Shown here piece by piece: positions 37,641 to 52,600 of a stretch of 64,000 nt of DNA. The position numbers and the translations under genes were made by a program. Location of the stretch: contig CM060476.1 in assembly GCA_030544235.1 (NCBI GenBank), positions 26,700,733-26,764,732 on the forward strand. The letters run 5' to 3'. Under the pieces are notes generated by a model. That model did no database searches. It was not told where the DNA came from and worked only from the letters and a program-made list of their open reading frames with translations. Position 1 is the stretch's first letter. Each line of letters starts with the position of its first letter. This DNA is from Lepturacanthus savala (Eukaryota > Chordata > Actinopteri > Scombriformes > Trichiuridae).

Positions 37641-38789
37641 GATCCAAAACTGTACCATTTCACATAAAGTTAAAGGTAAATAAGATTTTCTATAAAAATA
37701 TTGTTCTGATTTAGGCTTATATAGCTTTTTGTCTTTTTGTGCTCTTCAGACCGAGAGAATGCATATGGAGCAATAAAAACTTTAAAACACAAACCACATG
37801 AAAACAATAGCTTTTCCAGGTGAATTTCTGATCCAAAACTATACCATTTCACATAAAGTAAAAGTGAATAAGTTTTTCTACAAAAATATTGTACTGATTT
37901 AGGCCTATATAACTTTTTGTCTTTTTGGGCTCTTCAGACCGAGAGAATGCATATGGAGCAATAAAAACTTTAAAACACAAACCACATGAAAACAATAGCT
38001 TTTCCAGGGGAATTTCTGATCCAAAACTATACCATTTCACATAAAGTTAAAGGTAAATAAGATTTTCTATAAAAATATTGTTCTGATTTAGGCTTACATA
38101 ACTTTTTGTCTTTTTGTGCTCTTCAGACCGAGAGAATGCATATGGAGCAATAAAAACTTTAAAACACAAACCACATGAAAACAATAGCTTTTCCAGGTGA
38201 ATTTTTGATCCAAAACTATACCATTTCACATAAAGTAAAAGGTAAATAAGTTTTTTTGTAAAAATATTGTACTGATTTAGGCCTATATAGCTTTTTGTCT
38301 TTTTGGGCTCTTCAGACCGAGAGAATGCATATGGAGCAATAAAAACTTTAAAACACAAACCACATGAAAACAATAGCTTTTCCAGGTGAATTTCTGATCC
38401 AAAACTATACCATTTCACATAAAGTAAAAGGTAAATAAGTTTTTCTATAAAAATATTGTACTGATTTAGGCCTATATAGCTTTTTGTCTTTTTGGGCTCT
38501 TCAGACCGAGAGAATGCATATGGAGCAATAAAAACTTTAAAACACAAACCACATGAAAACAATAGCTTTTCCAGGTGAATTTCTGATCCAAAACTATACC
38601 ATTTCACATAAAGTAAAAGGTAAATAAGTTTTTCTATGAAAATATTGTACTGATTTAGGCCTATATAGCTTTTTGTCTTTTTGGGCTCTTCAGACCGAGA
38701 GAATGCATATGGAGCAATAAAAACTTTAAAACACAAACCACATGAAAACAATAGCTTTTCCAGGTGAATTTCTGATCCAAAACTATACC

Positions 38790-41700
38790 ATTTTACATAT
38801 AGTAAAAGGTAAATAAGATTTTCTGTAAAAATATTGTACTGATTAGGCCTACATAGCTTTTGGTCTATTTGTGCTCTTCCGACCGAGAGAATGCATATGG
38901 AGCAATAAAAACTTTAAAAGACAAACCACATGAAAACAATAGCTTTTCCAGGTGAATTTCTGATCTAAAACTATACCATTTCACATAAAGTAAAAGGTAA
39001 ATAAGTTTTTCTTTAAAAATATTGTACTGATTTAGGCCTATAATAGCTTTTTGTCTTTTTGGGCTCTTCAGACCGAGAGAATGCATATGGAGCAATAAAA
39101 ACTTTAAAACACAAACCACATGAAAACAATAGCTTTTCCAGGTGAATTTCTGATCCAAAACTATACCATTTTACATAAAGTAAAAGGTAAATAAGTTTTT
39201 CTATGAAAATATTGTACTGATTTAGGCCTATATAGCTTTTTGTCTTTTTGGGCTCTTCAGACCGAGAGAATGCATATGGAGCAATAAAAACTTTAAAACA
39301 CAAACCACATGAAAACAATAGCTTTTCCAGGTGAATTTCTGATCCAAAACTATACCATTTTACATAAAGTAAAAGGTAAATAAGTTTTTCTATAAAAATA
39401 TTGTACTGATTTAGGCCTACATAGCTTTTTGTCTTTTTGTGCTCTTCAGACCGAGAGAATGCATATGGAGCAATAAAAACTTTAAAATACAAACCACATG
39501 AAAACAATAGCTTTTCCAGGTGAATTTCTGATCCAAAACTATACCATTTCACATAAAGTAAAAGGTAAATAAGTTTTTCTATGAAAATATTGTACTGATT
39601 TAGGCCTATATAGCTTTTTGTCTTTTTGGGCTCTTCAGACCGAGAGAATGCATATGGAGCAATAAAAACTTTAAAATACAAACCACATGAAAACAATAGC
39701 TTTTCCAGGTGAATTTCTGATCCAAAACTATACCATTTTACATATAGTAAAAGGTAAATAAGATTTTCTGTAAAAACATTGTACTGATTTAGGCCTACAT
39801 AGCTTTTGGTCTTTTTGTGCTCTTCCGACTGAGAGAATGCATATGGAGCAATAAAAACTTTAAAACACAAACCACATTGAAAACAATAGCTTTTCCAAGT
39901 GAATTTCTGATCCAAAACTATACCATTTCACATAAAGTAAAAGGTAAATAAGTTTTTCTATAAAAATATTGTACTGATTTAGGCCTATATAGCTTTTTGT
40001 CTTTTTGGGCTCTTCAGACCGAGAGAATGCATATGGCGCAATAAAAACTTTAAAACACAAACCTCATGAAAACAATAGCTTTTCCAGGTGAATTTCTGAT
40101 CCAAAACTATACCATTTCACATAAAGTAAAAGGTAAATAAGTTTTTCTATGAAAATATTGTACTGATTTAGGCCTATATAGCTTTTTGTCTTTTTGGGCT
40201 CTTCAGACCGAGAGAATGCATATGGAGCAATAAAAACTTTAAAACACAAACCACATGAAAACAATAGCTTTTCCAGGTGAATTTCTGATCCAAAACTATA
40301 CCATTTCACATAAAATAAAAGGTAAATAAGTTTTTTTGTAAAAATATTGTACTGATTTAGGCCTATATAGCTTTTTGTCTTTTTGGGCTCTTCAGACCGA
40401 GAGAATGCATATGGAGCAATAAAAACTTTAAAACACAAACCACATGAAAACAATAGCTTTTCCAGGTGAATTTCTGATCCAAAACTATACCATTTCACAT
40501 AAAGTAAAAGGTAAATAAGATTTTCTATAAAAATATTGTTCTGATTTAGGCTTACATAGCTTTTTGTCTTTTTGTTCTCTTCAGACTGAGAGAATGCATA
40601 TGGAGCAATAAAAACTTTAAAACACAAACCACATGAAAACAATAGCTTTTCCAGGTGAATTTCTGATCCAAAACTATACCATTTTACATATAGTAAAAGG
40701 TAAATAAGATTTTCTGTAAAAATATTGTACTGATTAGGCCTACATAGCTTTTGGTCTATTTGTGCTCTTCCGACCGAGAGAATGCATATGGAGCAATAAA
40801 AACTTTAAAAGACAAACCACATGAAAACAATAGCTTTTCCAGGTGAATTTCTGATCTAAAACTATACCATTTCACATAAAGTAAAAGGTAAATAAGTTTT
40901 TCTTTAAAAATATTGTACTGATTTAGGCCTATAATAGCTTTTTGTCTTTTTGGGCTCTTCAGACCGAGAGAATGCATATGGAGCAATAAAAACTTTAAAA
41001 CACAAACCACATGAAAACAATAGCTTTTCCAGGTGAATTTCTGATCCAAAACTATACCATTTTACATAAAGTAAAAGGTAAATAAGTTTTTCTATGAAAA
41101 TATTGTACTGATTTAGGCCTATATAGCTTTTTGTCTTTTTGGGCTCTTCAGACCGAGAGAATGCATATGGAGCAATAAAAACTTTAAAACACAAACCACA
41201 TGAAAACAATAGCTTTTCCAGGTGAATTTCTGATCCAAAACTATACCATTTTACATAAAGTAAAAGGTAAATAAGTTTTTCTATAAAAATATTGTACTGA
41301 TTTAGGCCTACATAGCTTTTTGTCTTTTTGTGCTCTTCAGACCGAGAGAATGCATATGGAGCAATAAAAACTTTAAAATACAAACCACATGAAAACAATA
41401 GCTTTTCCAGGTGAATTTCTGATCCAAAACTATACCATTTCACATAAAGTAAAAGGTAAATAAGTTTTTCTATGAAAATATTGTACTGATTTAGGCCTAT
41501 ATAGCTTTTTGTCTTTTTGGGCTCTTCAGACCGAGAGAATGCATATGGAGCAATAAAAACTTTAAAATACAAACCACATGAAAACAATAGCTTTTCCAGG
41601 TGAATTTCTGATCCAAAACTATACCATTTTACATATAGTAAAAGGTAAATAAGATTTTCTGTAAAAACATTGTACTGATTTAGGCCTACATAGCTTTTGG

Positions 41701-42570
41701 TCTTTTTGTGCTCTTCCGACTGAGAGAATGCATATGGAGCAATAAAAACTTTAAAACACAAACCACATTGAAAACAATAGCTTTTCCAAGTGAATTTCTG
41801 ATCCAAAACTATACCATTTCACATAAAGTAAAAGGTAAATAAGTTTTTCTATAAAAATATTGTACTGATTTAGGCCTATATAGCTTTTTGTCTTTTTGGG
41901 CTCTTCAGACCGAGAGAATGCATATGGCGCAATAAAAACTTTAAAACACAAACCTCATGAAAACAATAGCTTTTCCAGGTGAATTTCTGATCCAAAACTA
42001 TACCATTTCACATAAAGTAAAAGGTAAATAAGTTTTTCTATGAAAATATTGTACTGATTTAGGCCTATATAGCTTTTTGTCTTTTTGGGCTCTTCAGACC
42101 GAGAGAATGCATATGGAGCAATAAAAACTTTAAAACACAAACCACATGAAAACAATAGCTTTTCCAGGTGAATTTCTGATCCAAAACTATACCATTTCAC
42201 ATAAAATAAAAGGTAAATAAGTTTTTTTGTAAAAATATTGTACTGATTTAGGCCTATATAGCTTTTTGTCTTTTTGGGCTCTTCAGACCGAGAGAATGCA
42301 TATGGAGCAATAAAAACTTTAAAACACAAACCACATGAAAACAATAGCTTTTCCAGGTGAATTTCTGATCCAAAACTATACCATTTCACATAAAGTAAAA
42401 GGTAAATAAGATTTTCTATAAAAATATTGTTCTGATTTAGGCTTACATAGCTTTTTGTCTTTTTGTTCTCTTCAGACTGAGAGAATGCATATGGAGCAAT
42501 AAAAACTTTAAAACACAAACCACATGAAAACAATAGCTTTTCCAGGTGAATTTCTGATCCAAAACTATAC
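38790..42570 (+). repeat. Two tandem copies of a 1,891-bp higher-order block (ten monomers)
   Basis: ACCACATTG at 39872 and 41763, CTGAGAGAATG at 40586 and 42477, and GGCGCAATAAAAA near 40036 and 41927 are each 1,891 bp apart (10 x 189 plus 1). The unit also carries the rare GATCTAAAACT and CTTTAAAAATATT variants in both copies. Confidence 0.85.
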
Positions 42571-45199
42571 CATTTCACATAAAGTAAAAGGTAAATAAGT
42601 TTTTCTATAAAAATATTGTACTGATTTAGGCTTACATAGCTTTTTGTCTTTTTGTTCTCTTCAGACCGAGAGAATGCATATGGAGCAATAAAAACTTTAA
42701 AAGACAAACCACATGAAAACAATAGCTTTTCCAGGTGAATTTCTGATCTAAAACTATACCATTTCACATAAAGTAAAAGGTAAATAAGTTTTTCTATAAA
42801 AATATTGTACTGATTTAGGCCTATAATAGCTTTTTGTCTTTTTGGGCTCTTCAGACCGAGAGAATGCATATGGACCAATAAAAACTTTAAAACACAAACC
42901 ACATGAAAACAATAACTTTTCCAGGTGAATTTCTGATCCAAAACTATACCATTTTACATAAAGTAAAAGGTAAATAAGTTTTTCTATGAAAATATTGTAC
43001 TGATTTAGGCCTATATAGCTTTTTGTCTTTTTGGGCTCTTCAGACCGAGAGAATGCATATGGAGCAATAAAAACTTTAAAACACAAACCACATGAAAACA
43101 ATAGCTTTTCCAGGTGAATTTCTGATCCAAAACTATACCATTTCACATAAAGTAAAAGGTAAATAAGTTTTTCTATGAAAATATTGTACTGATTTAGGCC
43201 TATATAGCTTTTTGTCTTTTTGGGCTCTTCAGACCGAGAGAATGCCTATGGAGCAATAAAAACTTTAAAACACAAACCACAAGAAAACAATAGCTTTTCC
43301 AGGTGAATTTCTGATCCAAAACTATACCATTTCACATAAAGTAAAAAGTAAATAAGTTTTTCTATGAAAATATTGTACTGATTTAGGCCTATATAGCTTT
43401 TTGTCTTTTTGGGCTCTTCAGACCGAGAGAATGCATATGGAGCAATAAAAACTTTAAAACACAAACCACATGAAAACAATAGCTTTTCCAGGTGAATTTC
43501 TGATCCAAAACTATACCATTTCACATAAAGTAAAAGGTAAATAAGTTTTTCTATAAAAATATTGTACTGATTTAGGCCTATATAGCTTTTTGTCTTTTTG
43601 GGCTCTTCAGACCGAGAGAATGCATATGGAGCAATAAAAACTTTAAAACACAAACCACATGAAAACAATAGCTTTTCCAGGTGAATTTCTGATCCAAAAC
43701 TATACCATTTCACATAAAGTAAAAGGTAAATAAGATTTTCTATAAAAATATTGTTCTGATTTAGGCTTACATAGCTTTTTGTCTTTTTGTTCTCTTCAGA
43801 CTGAGAGAATGCATATGGAGCAATAAAAACTTTAAAACACAAACCACATGAAAACAATAGCTTTTCCAGGTGAATTTCTGATCCAAAACTATACCATTTC
43901 ACATAAAGTAAAAGGTAAATAAGTTTTTCTATAAAAATATTGTACTGATTTAGGCTTACATAGCTTTTTGTCTTTTTGTTCTCTTCAGACCGAGAGAATG
44001 CATATGGAGCAATAAAAACTTTAAAACACAAACCACATGAAAACAATAGCTTTTCCAGGTGAATTTCTGATCCAAAACTATACCATTTTACATATAGTAA
44101 AAGGTAAATAAGTTTTTCTATGAAAATATTGTACTGATTTAGGCCTATATAGCTTTTTGTCTTTTTGGGCTCTTCAGACCGAGAGAATGCATATGGAGCA
44201 ATAAAAACTTTAAAACACAAACCACATGAAAACAATAGCTTTTCCAGGTGAATTTCTGATCCAAAACTATACCATTTCACATAAAGTAAAAGGTAAATAA
44301 GTTTTTCTATAAAAATATTGTACTGATTTAGGCCTATATAGCTTTTTGTCTTTTTGGGCTCTTCAGACCGAGAGAATGCATATGGAGCAATAAAAACTTT
44401 AAAACACAAACCACATGAAAACAATAGCTTTTCCAGGTGAATTTCTGATCCAAAACTATACCATTTCACATAAAATAAAAGGTAAATAAGTTTTTTTGTA
44501 AAAATATTGTACTGATTTAGGCCTATATAGCTTTTTGTCTTTTTGGGCTCTTCAGACCGAGAGAATGCATATGGAGCAATAAAAACTTTAAAACACAAAC
44601 CACATGAAAACAATAGCTTTTCCAGGTGAATTTCTGATCCAAAACTATACCATTTTACATATAGTAAAAGGTAAATAAGATTTTCTGTAAAAATATTGTA
44701 CTGATTTAGGCTTACATAGCTTTTTGTCTTTTTGTTCTCTTCAGACCGAGAGAATGCATATGGAGCAATAAAAACTTTAAAACACAAACCACATGAAAAC
44801 AATAGCTTTTCCAGGTGAATTTCTGATCCAAAACTATACCATTTCACATAAAGTAAAAGGTAAATAAGTTTTTCTATAAAAATATTGTACTGATTTAGGC
44901 CTATATAGCTTTTTGTCTTTTTGGGCTCTTCAGACCGAGAGAATGCATATGGAGCAATAAAAACTTTAAAACACAAACCACATGAAAACAATAGCTTTTC
45001 CAGGTGAATTTCTGATCCAAAACTATACCATTTCACATAAAGTAAAAGGTAAATGAGATTTTCTATAAAAATATTGTTCTGATTTAGGCTTACATAGCTT
45101 TTTGTCTTTTTGTTCTCTTCAGACCGAGAAAATGCATATGGAGCAATAAAAACTTTAAAACACAAACCACATGAAAACAATAGCTTTTCCAGGTGAATT

Positions 45200-48100
45200 T
45201 CTGATCCAAAACTATACCATTTCACATAAAGTAAAAGGTAAATAAGTTTTTCTATGAAAATATTGTACTGATTTAGGCCTATATTGCTTTTTGTCTTTTT
45301 GGGCTCTTCAGACCGAGAGAATGCCTATGGAGCAATAAAAACTTTAAAACACAAACCACAAGAAAACAATAGCTTTTCCAGGTGAATTTCTGATCCAAAA
45401 CTATACCATTTCACATAAAGTAAAAGGTAAATAAGTTTTTCTATGAAAATATTGTACTGATTTAGGCCTATATAGCTTTTTGTCTTTTTGGGCTCTTCAG
45501 ACCGAGAGAATGCATATGGAGCAATAAAAACTTTAAAACACAAACCACATGAAAACAATAGCTTTTCCAGGTGAATTTCTGATCCAAAACTATACCATTT
45601 CACATAAAGTAAAAGGTAAATAAGTTTTTCTATAAAAATATTGTACTGATTTAGGCCTATATAGCTTTTTGTCTTTTTGGGCTCTTCAGACCGAGAGAAT
45701 GCATATGGAGCAATAAAAACTTCAAAACACAAACCACATGAAAACAATAGCTTTTCCAGGTGAATTTCTGATCCAAAACTATACCATTTCACATAAAGTA
45801 AAAGGTAAATAAGTTTTTCTATGAAAATATTGTACTGATTTAGGCCTATATAGCTTTTTGTCTTTTTGGGCTCTTCAGACCGAGAGAATGCATATGGAGC
45901 AATAAAAACTTTAAAACACAAACCACATGAAAACAATAGCTTTTCCAGGTGAATTTCTGATCCAAAACTATACCATTTTACATATAGTAAAAGGTAAATA
46001 AGATTTTCTGTAAAAATATTGTACTGATTAGGCCTACATAGCTTTTGGTCTATTTGTGCTCTTCCGACAGAGAGAATGCATATGGAGCAATAAAAACTTC
46101 AAAACACAAACCACATGAAAACAATAGCTTTTCCAGGTGAATTTCTGATCCAAAACTATACCATTTCACATAAAGTAAAAGGTAAATAAGTTTTTCTATA
46201 AAAATATTGTACTGATTTAGGCCTATATAGCTTTTTGTCTTTTTGGGCTCTTCAGACCGAGAGAATGCATATGGAGCAATAAAAACTTTAAAACACAAAC
46301 CACATGAAAACAATAGCTTTTCCAGGTGAATTTCTGATCCAAAACTATACCATTTTACATATAGTAAAAGGTAAATAAGATTTTCTGTAAAAATATTGTA
46401 CTGATTTAGGCCTACATAGCTTTTGGTCTTTTTGTGCTCTTCCAACCGAGAGAATGCATATGGAGCAATAAAAACTTTAAAACACAAACCACATGAAAAC
46501 AATAGCTTTTCCAGGTGAATTTCTGATCCAAAACTGTACCATTTCACATAAAGTTAAAGGTAAATAAGATTTTCTATAAAAAATATTGTTCTGATTTAGG
46601 CTTATATAGCTTTTTGTCTTTTTGTGCTCTTCAGACCGAGAGAATGCATATGGAGCAATAAAAACTTTAAAACACAAACCACATGAAAACAATAGCTTTT
46701 CCAGGTGAATTTCTGATCCAAAACTATACCATTTCACATATAGTAAAAGGTAAATAAGATTTTCTATGAAAATATTGTACTGATTTAGGCCTATATAGCT
46801 TTTTGTCTTTTTGGGCTCTTCAGACCGAGAGAATGCCTATGGAGCAATAAAAACTTTAAAACACAAACCACAAGAAAACAATAGCTTTTCCAGGTGAATT
46901 TCTGATCCAAAACTATACCATTTCACATATAGTAAAAGGTAAATAAGTTTTTCTATGAAAATATTGTACTGATTTAGGCCTATATAGCTTTTTGTCTTTT
47001 TGGGCTCTTCAGACCGAGAGAATGCATATGGAGCAATAAAAACTTTAAAACACAAACCACATGAAAACAATAGCTTTTCCAGGTGAATTTCTGATCCAAA
47101 ACTATACCAATTCACATAAAGTAAAAGGTAAATAAGTTTTTCTATAAAAATATTGTACTGATTTAGGCCTATATAGCTTTTTGTCTTTTTGGGCTCTTCA
47201 GACCGAGAGAATGCATATGGAGCAATAAAAACTTTAAAACACAAACCACATGAAAACAATAGCTTTTCCAGGTGAATTTCTGATCCAAAACTATACCATT
47301 TCACATAAAGTAAAAGGTAAATAAGATTTTCTATAAAAATATTGTTCTGATTTAGGCTTACATAGCTTTTTGTCTTTTTGTTCTCTTCAGACTGAGAGAA
47401 TGCATATGGAGCAATAAAAAGTTTAAAACACAAACCACATGAAAACAATAGCTTTTCCAGGTGAATTTCTGATCTAAAACTATACCATTTCACATAAAGT
47501 AAAAGGTAAATAAGTTTTTCTATAAAAATATTGTACTGATTTAGGCTTACATAGCTTTTTGTCTTTTTGTTCTCTTCAGACCGAGAGAATGCATATGGAG
47601 CAATAAAAACTTTAAAACACAAACCACATGAAAACAATAGCTTTTCCAGGTGAATTTCTGATCCAAAACTATACCATTTTACATATAGTAAAAGGTAAAT
47701 AAGATTTTCTGTAAAAATATTGTACTGATTTAGGCTTACATAGCTTTTTGTCTTTTTGTTCTCTTCAGACCGAGAGAATGCATATGGAGCAATAAAAACT
47801 TTAAAACACAAACCACATGAAAACAATAGCTTTTCCAGGTGAATTTCTGATCCAAAACTATACCATTTCACATAAAGTAAAAGGTAAATAAGTTTTTCTA
47901 TGAAAATATTGTACTGATTTAGGCCTATATAGCTTTTTGTCTTTTTGGGCTCTTCAGACCGAGAGAATGCCTATGGAGCAATAAAAACTTTAAAACACAA
48001 ACCACAAGAAAACAATAGCTTTTCCAGGTGAATTTCTGATCCAAAACTATACCATTTCGCATAAAGTAAAAGGTAAATAAGTTTTTCTATGAAAATATTG

Positions 48101-51100
48101 TACTGATTTAGGCCTATATAGCTTTTTGTCTTTTTGGGCTCTTCAGACCGAGAGAATGCATATGGAGCAATAAAAACTTTAAAACACAAACCACATGAAA
48201 ACAATAGCTTTTCCAGGTGAATTTCTGATCCAAAACTATACCATTTCACATAAAGTAAAAGGTAAATAAGTTTTTCTATAAAAATATTGTACTGATTTAG
48301 GCCTATATAGCTTTTTGTCTTTTTGGGCTCTTCAGACCGAGAGAATGCATATGGAGCAATAAAAACTTTAAAACACAAACCACATGAAAACAATAGCTTT
48401 TCCAGGTGAATTTCTGATCCAAAACTATACCATTTCACATAAAGTAAAAGGTAAATGAGATTTTCTATAAAAATATTGTTCTGATTTAGGCTTACATAGC
48501 TTTTTGTCTTTTTGTTCTCTTCAGACCGAGAAAATGCATATGGAGCAATAAAAACTTTAAAACACAAACCACATGAAAACAATAGCTTTTCCAGGTGAAT
48601 TTCTGATCCAAAACTATACCATTTCACATAAAGTAAAAGGTAAATAAGTTTTTCTATAAAAATATTGTACTGATTTAGGCCTATATAGCTTTTTGTCTTT
48701 TTGGGCTCTTCAGACCGAGAGAATGCATATGGAGCAATAAAAACTTCAAAACACAAACCACATGAAAACAATAGCTTTTCCAGGTGAATTTCTGATCCAA
48801 AACTATACCATTTCACATAAAGTAAAAGGTAAATAAGTTTTTCTATGAAAATATTGTACTGATTTAGGCCTATATAGCTTTTTGTCTTTTTGGGCTCTTC
48901 AGACCGAGAGAATGCATATGGAGCAATAAAAACTTTAAAACACAAACCACATGAAAACAATAGCTTTTCCAGGTGAATTTCTGATCCAAAACTATACCAT
49001 TTTACATATAGTAAAAGGTAAATAAGATTTTCTGTAAAAATATTGTACTGATTAGGCCTACATAGCTTTTGGTCTATTTGTGCTCTTCCGACCGAGAGAA
49101 TGCATATGGAGCAATAAAAACTTCAAAACACAAACCACATGAAAACAATAGCTTTTCCAGGTGAATTTCTGATCCAAAACTATACCATTTCACATAAAGT
49201 AAAAGGTAAATAAGTTTTTCTATAAAAATATTGTACTGATTTAGGCCTATATAGCTTTTTGTCTTTTTGGGCTCTTCAGACCGAGAGAATGCATATGGAG
49301 CAATAAAAACTTTAAAACACAAAACACATGAAAACAATAGCTTTTCCAGGTGAATTTCTGATCCAAAACTATACCATTTCACATAAAGTAAAAGGTAAAT
49401 AAGTTTTTCTATAAAAATATTGTACTGATTTAGGCCTACATAACTTTTTGTCTTTTTGGGCTCTTCAGACCGAGAGAATGCATATGGAGCAATAAAAACT
49501 TTAAAACACAAACCACATGAAAACAATAGCTTTTCCAGGTGAATTTCTGATCCAAAACTATACCATTTCACATAAAGTAAAAGGTAAATAAGTTTTTCTA
49601 TAAAAATATTGTACTGATTTAGGCCTATATAGCTTTTTGTCTTTTTGGGCTCTTCAGACCGAGAGAATGCATATGGAGCAATAAAAACTTTAAAACACAA
49701 ACCACATGAAAACAATAGCTTTTCCAGGTGAATTTCTGATCCAAAACTATACCATTTTACATATAGTAAAAGGTAAATAAGATTTTCTGTAAAAATATTG
49801 TACTGATTTAGGCCTACATAGCTTTTGGTCTTTTTGTGCTCTTCCAACCGAGAGAATGCATATGGAGCAATAAAAACTTTAAAACACAAACCACATGAAA
49901 ACAATAGCTTTTCCAGGTGAATTTCTGATCCAAAACTGTACCATTTCACATAAAGTTAAAGGTAAATAAGATTTTCTATAAAAAATATTGTTCTGATTTA
50001 GGCTTATATAGCTTTTTGTCTTTTTGTGCTCTTCAGACCGAGAGAATGCATATGGAGCAATAAAAACTTTAAAACACAAACCACATGAAAACAATAGCTT
50101 TTCCAGGTGAATTTCTGATCCAAAACTATACCATTTCACATATAGTAAAAGGTAAATAAGATTTTCTATGAAAATATTGTACTGATTTAGGCCTATATAG
50201 CTTTTTGTCTTTTTGGGCTCTTCAGACCGAGAGAATGCCTATGGAGCAATAAAAACTTTAAAACACAAACCACAAGAAAACAATAGCTTTTCCAGGTGAA
50301 TTTCTGATCCAAAACTATACCATTTCACATAAAGTAAAAGGTAAATAAGTTTTTCTATAAAAATATTGTACTGATTTAGGCCTATATAGCTTTTTGTCTT
50401 TTTGGGCTCTTCAGACCGAGAGAATGCATATGGAGCAATAAAAACTTTAAAACACAAACCACATGAAAACAATAGCTTTTCCAGGTGAATTTCTGATCCA
50501 AAACTATACCATTTCACATAAAGTAAAAGGTAAATAAGATTTTCTATAAAAATATTGTTCTGATTTAGGCTTACATAGCTTTTTGTCTTTTTGTTCTCTT
50601 CAGACTGAGAGAATGCATATGGAGCAATAAAAAGTTTAAAACACAAACCACATGAAAACAATAGCTTTTCCAGGTGAATTTCTGATCCAAAACTATACCA
50701 TTTCACATAAAGTAAAAGGTAAATAAGTTTTTCTATAAAAATATTGTACTGATTTAGGCTTACATAGCTTTTTGTCTTTTTGTTCTCTTCAGACCGAGAG
50801 AATGCATATGGAGCAATAAAAACTTTAAAACACAAACCACATGAAAACAATAGCTTTTCCAGGTGAATTTCTGATCCAAAACTATACCATTTTACATATA
50901 GTAAAAGGTAAATAAGATTTTCTGTAAAAATATTGTACTGATTTAGGCTTACATAGCTTTTTGTCTTTTTGTTCTCTTCAGACCGAGAGAATGCATATGG
51001 AGCAATAAAAACTTCAAAACACAAACCACATGAAAACAATAGCTTTTCCAGGTGAATTTCTGATCCAAAACTATACCATTTCACATAAAGTAAAAGGTAA

Positions 51101-52600
51101 ATAAGTTTTTCTATAAAAATATTGTACTGATTTAGGCCTATATAGCTTTTTGTCTTTTTGGGCTCTTCAGACCGAGAGAATGCATATGGAGCAATAAAAA
51201 CTTTAAAACACAAAACACATGAAAACAATAGCTTTTCCAGGTGAATTTCTGATCCAAAACTATACCATTTCACATAAAGTAAAAGGTAAATAAGTTTTTC
51301 TATAAAAATATTGTACTGATTTAGGCCTATATAGCTTTTTGTCTTTTTGGGCTCTTCAGACCGAGAGAATGCATATGGAGCAATAAAAACTTTAAAACAC
51401 AAACCACATGAAAACAATAGCTTTTCCAGGTGAATTTCTGATCGAAAACTATACCATTTTACATATAGTAAAAGGTAAATAAGATTTTCTGTAAAAATAT
51501 TGTACTGATTAGGCCTACATAGCTTTTGGTCTATTTGTGCTCTTCCGACCGAGAGAATGCATATGGAGCAATAAAAACTTCAAAACACAAACCACATGAA
51601 AACAATAGCTTTTCCAGGTGAATTTCTGATCCAAAACTATACCATTTCACATAAAGTAAAAGGTAAATAAGTTTTTCTATAAAAATATTGTACTGATTTA
51701 GGCCTATATAGCTTTTTGTCTTTTTGGGCTCTTCAGACCGAGAGAATGCATATGGAGCAATAAAAACTTTAAAACACAAAACACATGAAAACAATAGCTT
51801 TTCCAGGTGAATTTCTGATCCAAAACTATACCATTTCACATAAAGTAAAAGGTAAATAAGTTTTTCTATAAAAATATTGTACTGATTTAGGCCTACATAA
51901 CTTTTTGTCTTTTTGGGCTCTTCAGACCGAGAGAATGCATATGGAGCAATAAAAACTTTAAAACACAAACCACATGAAAACAATAGCTTTTCCAGGTGAA
52001 TTTCTGATCCAAAACTATACCATTTCACATAAAGTAAAAGGTAAATAAGTTTTTCTATAAAAATATTGTACTGATTTAGGCCTATATAGCTTTTTGTCTT
52101 TTTGGGCTCTTCAGACCGAGAGAATGCATATGGAGCAATAAAAACTTTAAAACACAAACCACATGAAAACAATAGCTTTTCCAGGTGAATTTCTGATCCA
52201 AAACTATACCATTTTCATATAGTAAAAGGTAAATAAGATTTTCTGTAAAAATATTGTACTGATTTAGGCTACATAGCTTTTGGTCTTTTTGTGCTCTTCC
52301 AACCGAGAGAATGCATATGGAGCAATAAAAACTTTAAAACACAAACCACATGAAAACAATAGCTTTTCCAGGTGAATTTCTGATCCAAAACTGTACCATT
52401 TCACATAAAGTTAAAGGTAAATAAGATTTTCTATAAAAAATATTGTTCTGATTTAGGCTTATATAGCTTTTTGTCTTTTTGTGCTCTTCAGACCGAGAGA
52501 ATGCATATGGAGCAATAAAAACTTTAAAACACAAACCACATGAAAACAATAGCTTTTCCAGGTGAATTTCTGATCCAAAACTATACCATTTCACATAAAG
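45200..52600 (+). repeat. Block series with spacing of 14, 16, 18 and 13 monomers
   Basis: Matching landmarks are 2,646 bp (45325 and 47971), 3,024 bp (46050 and 49074) and 3,402 bp (46477 and 49879) apart, which are 14, 16 and 18 monomers. A third set (49879 and 52334) is 2,455 bp apart, 13 monomers minus 2. The same block has therefore been copied, with whole monomers inserted in pairs. Confidence 0.7.
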
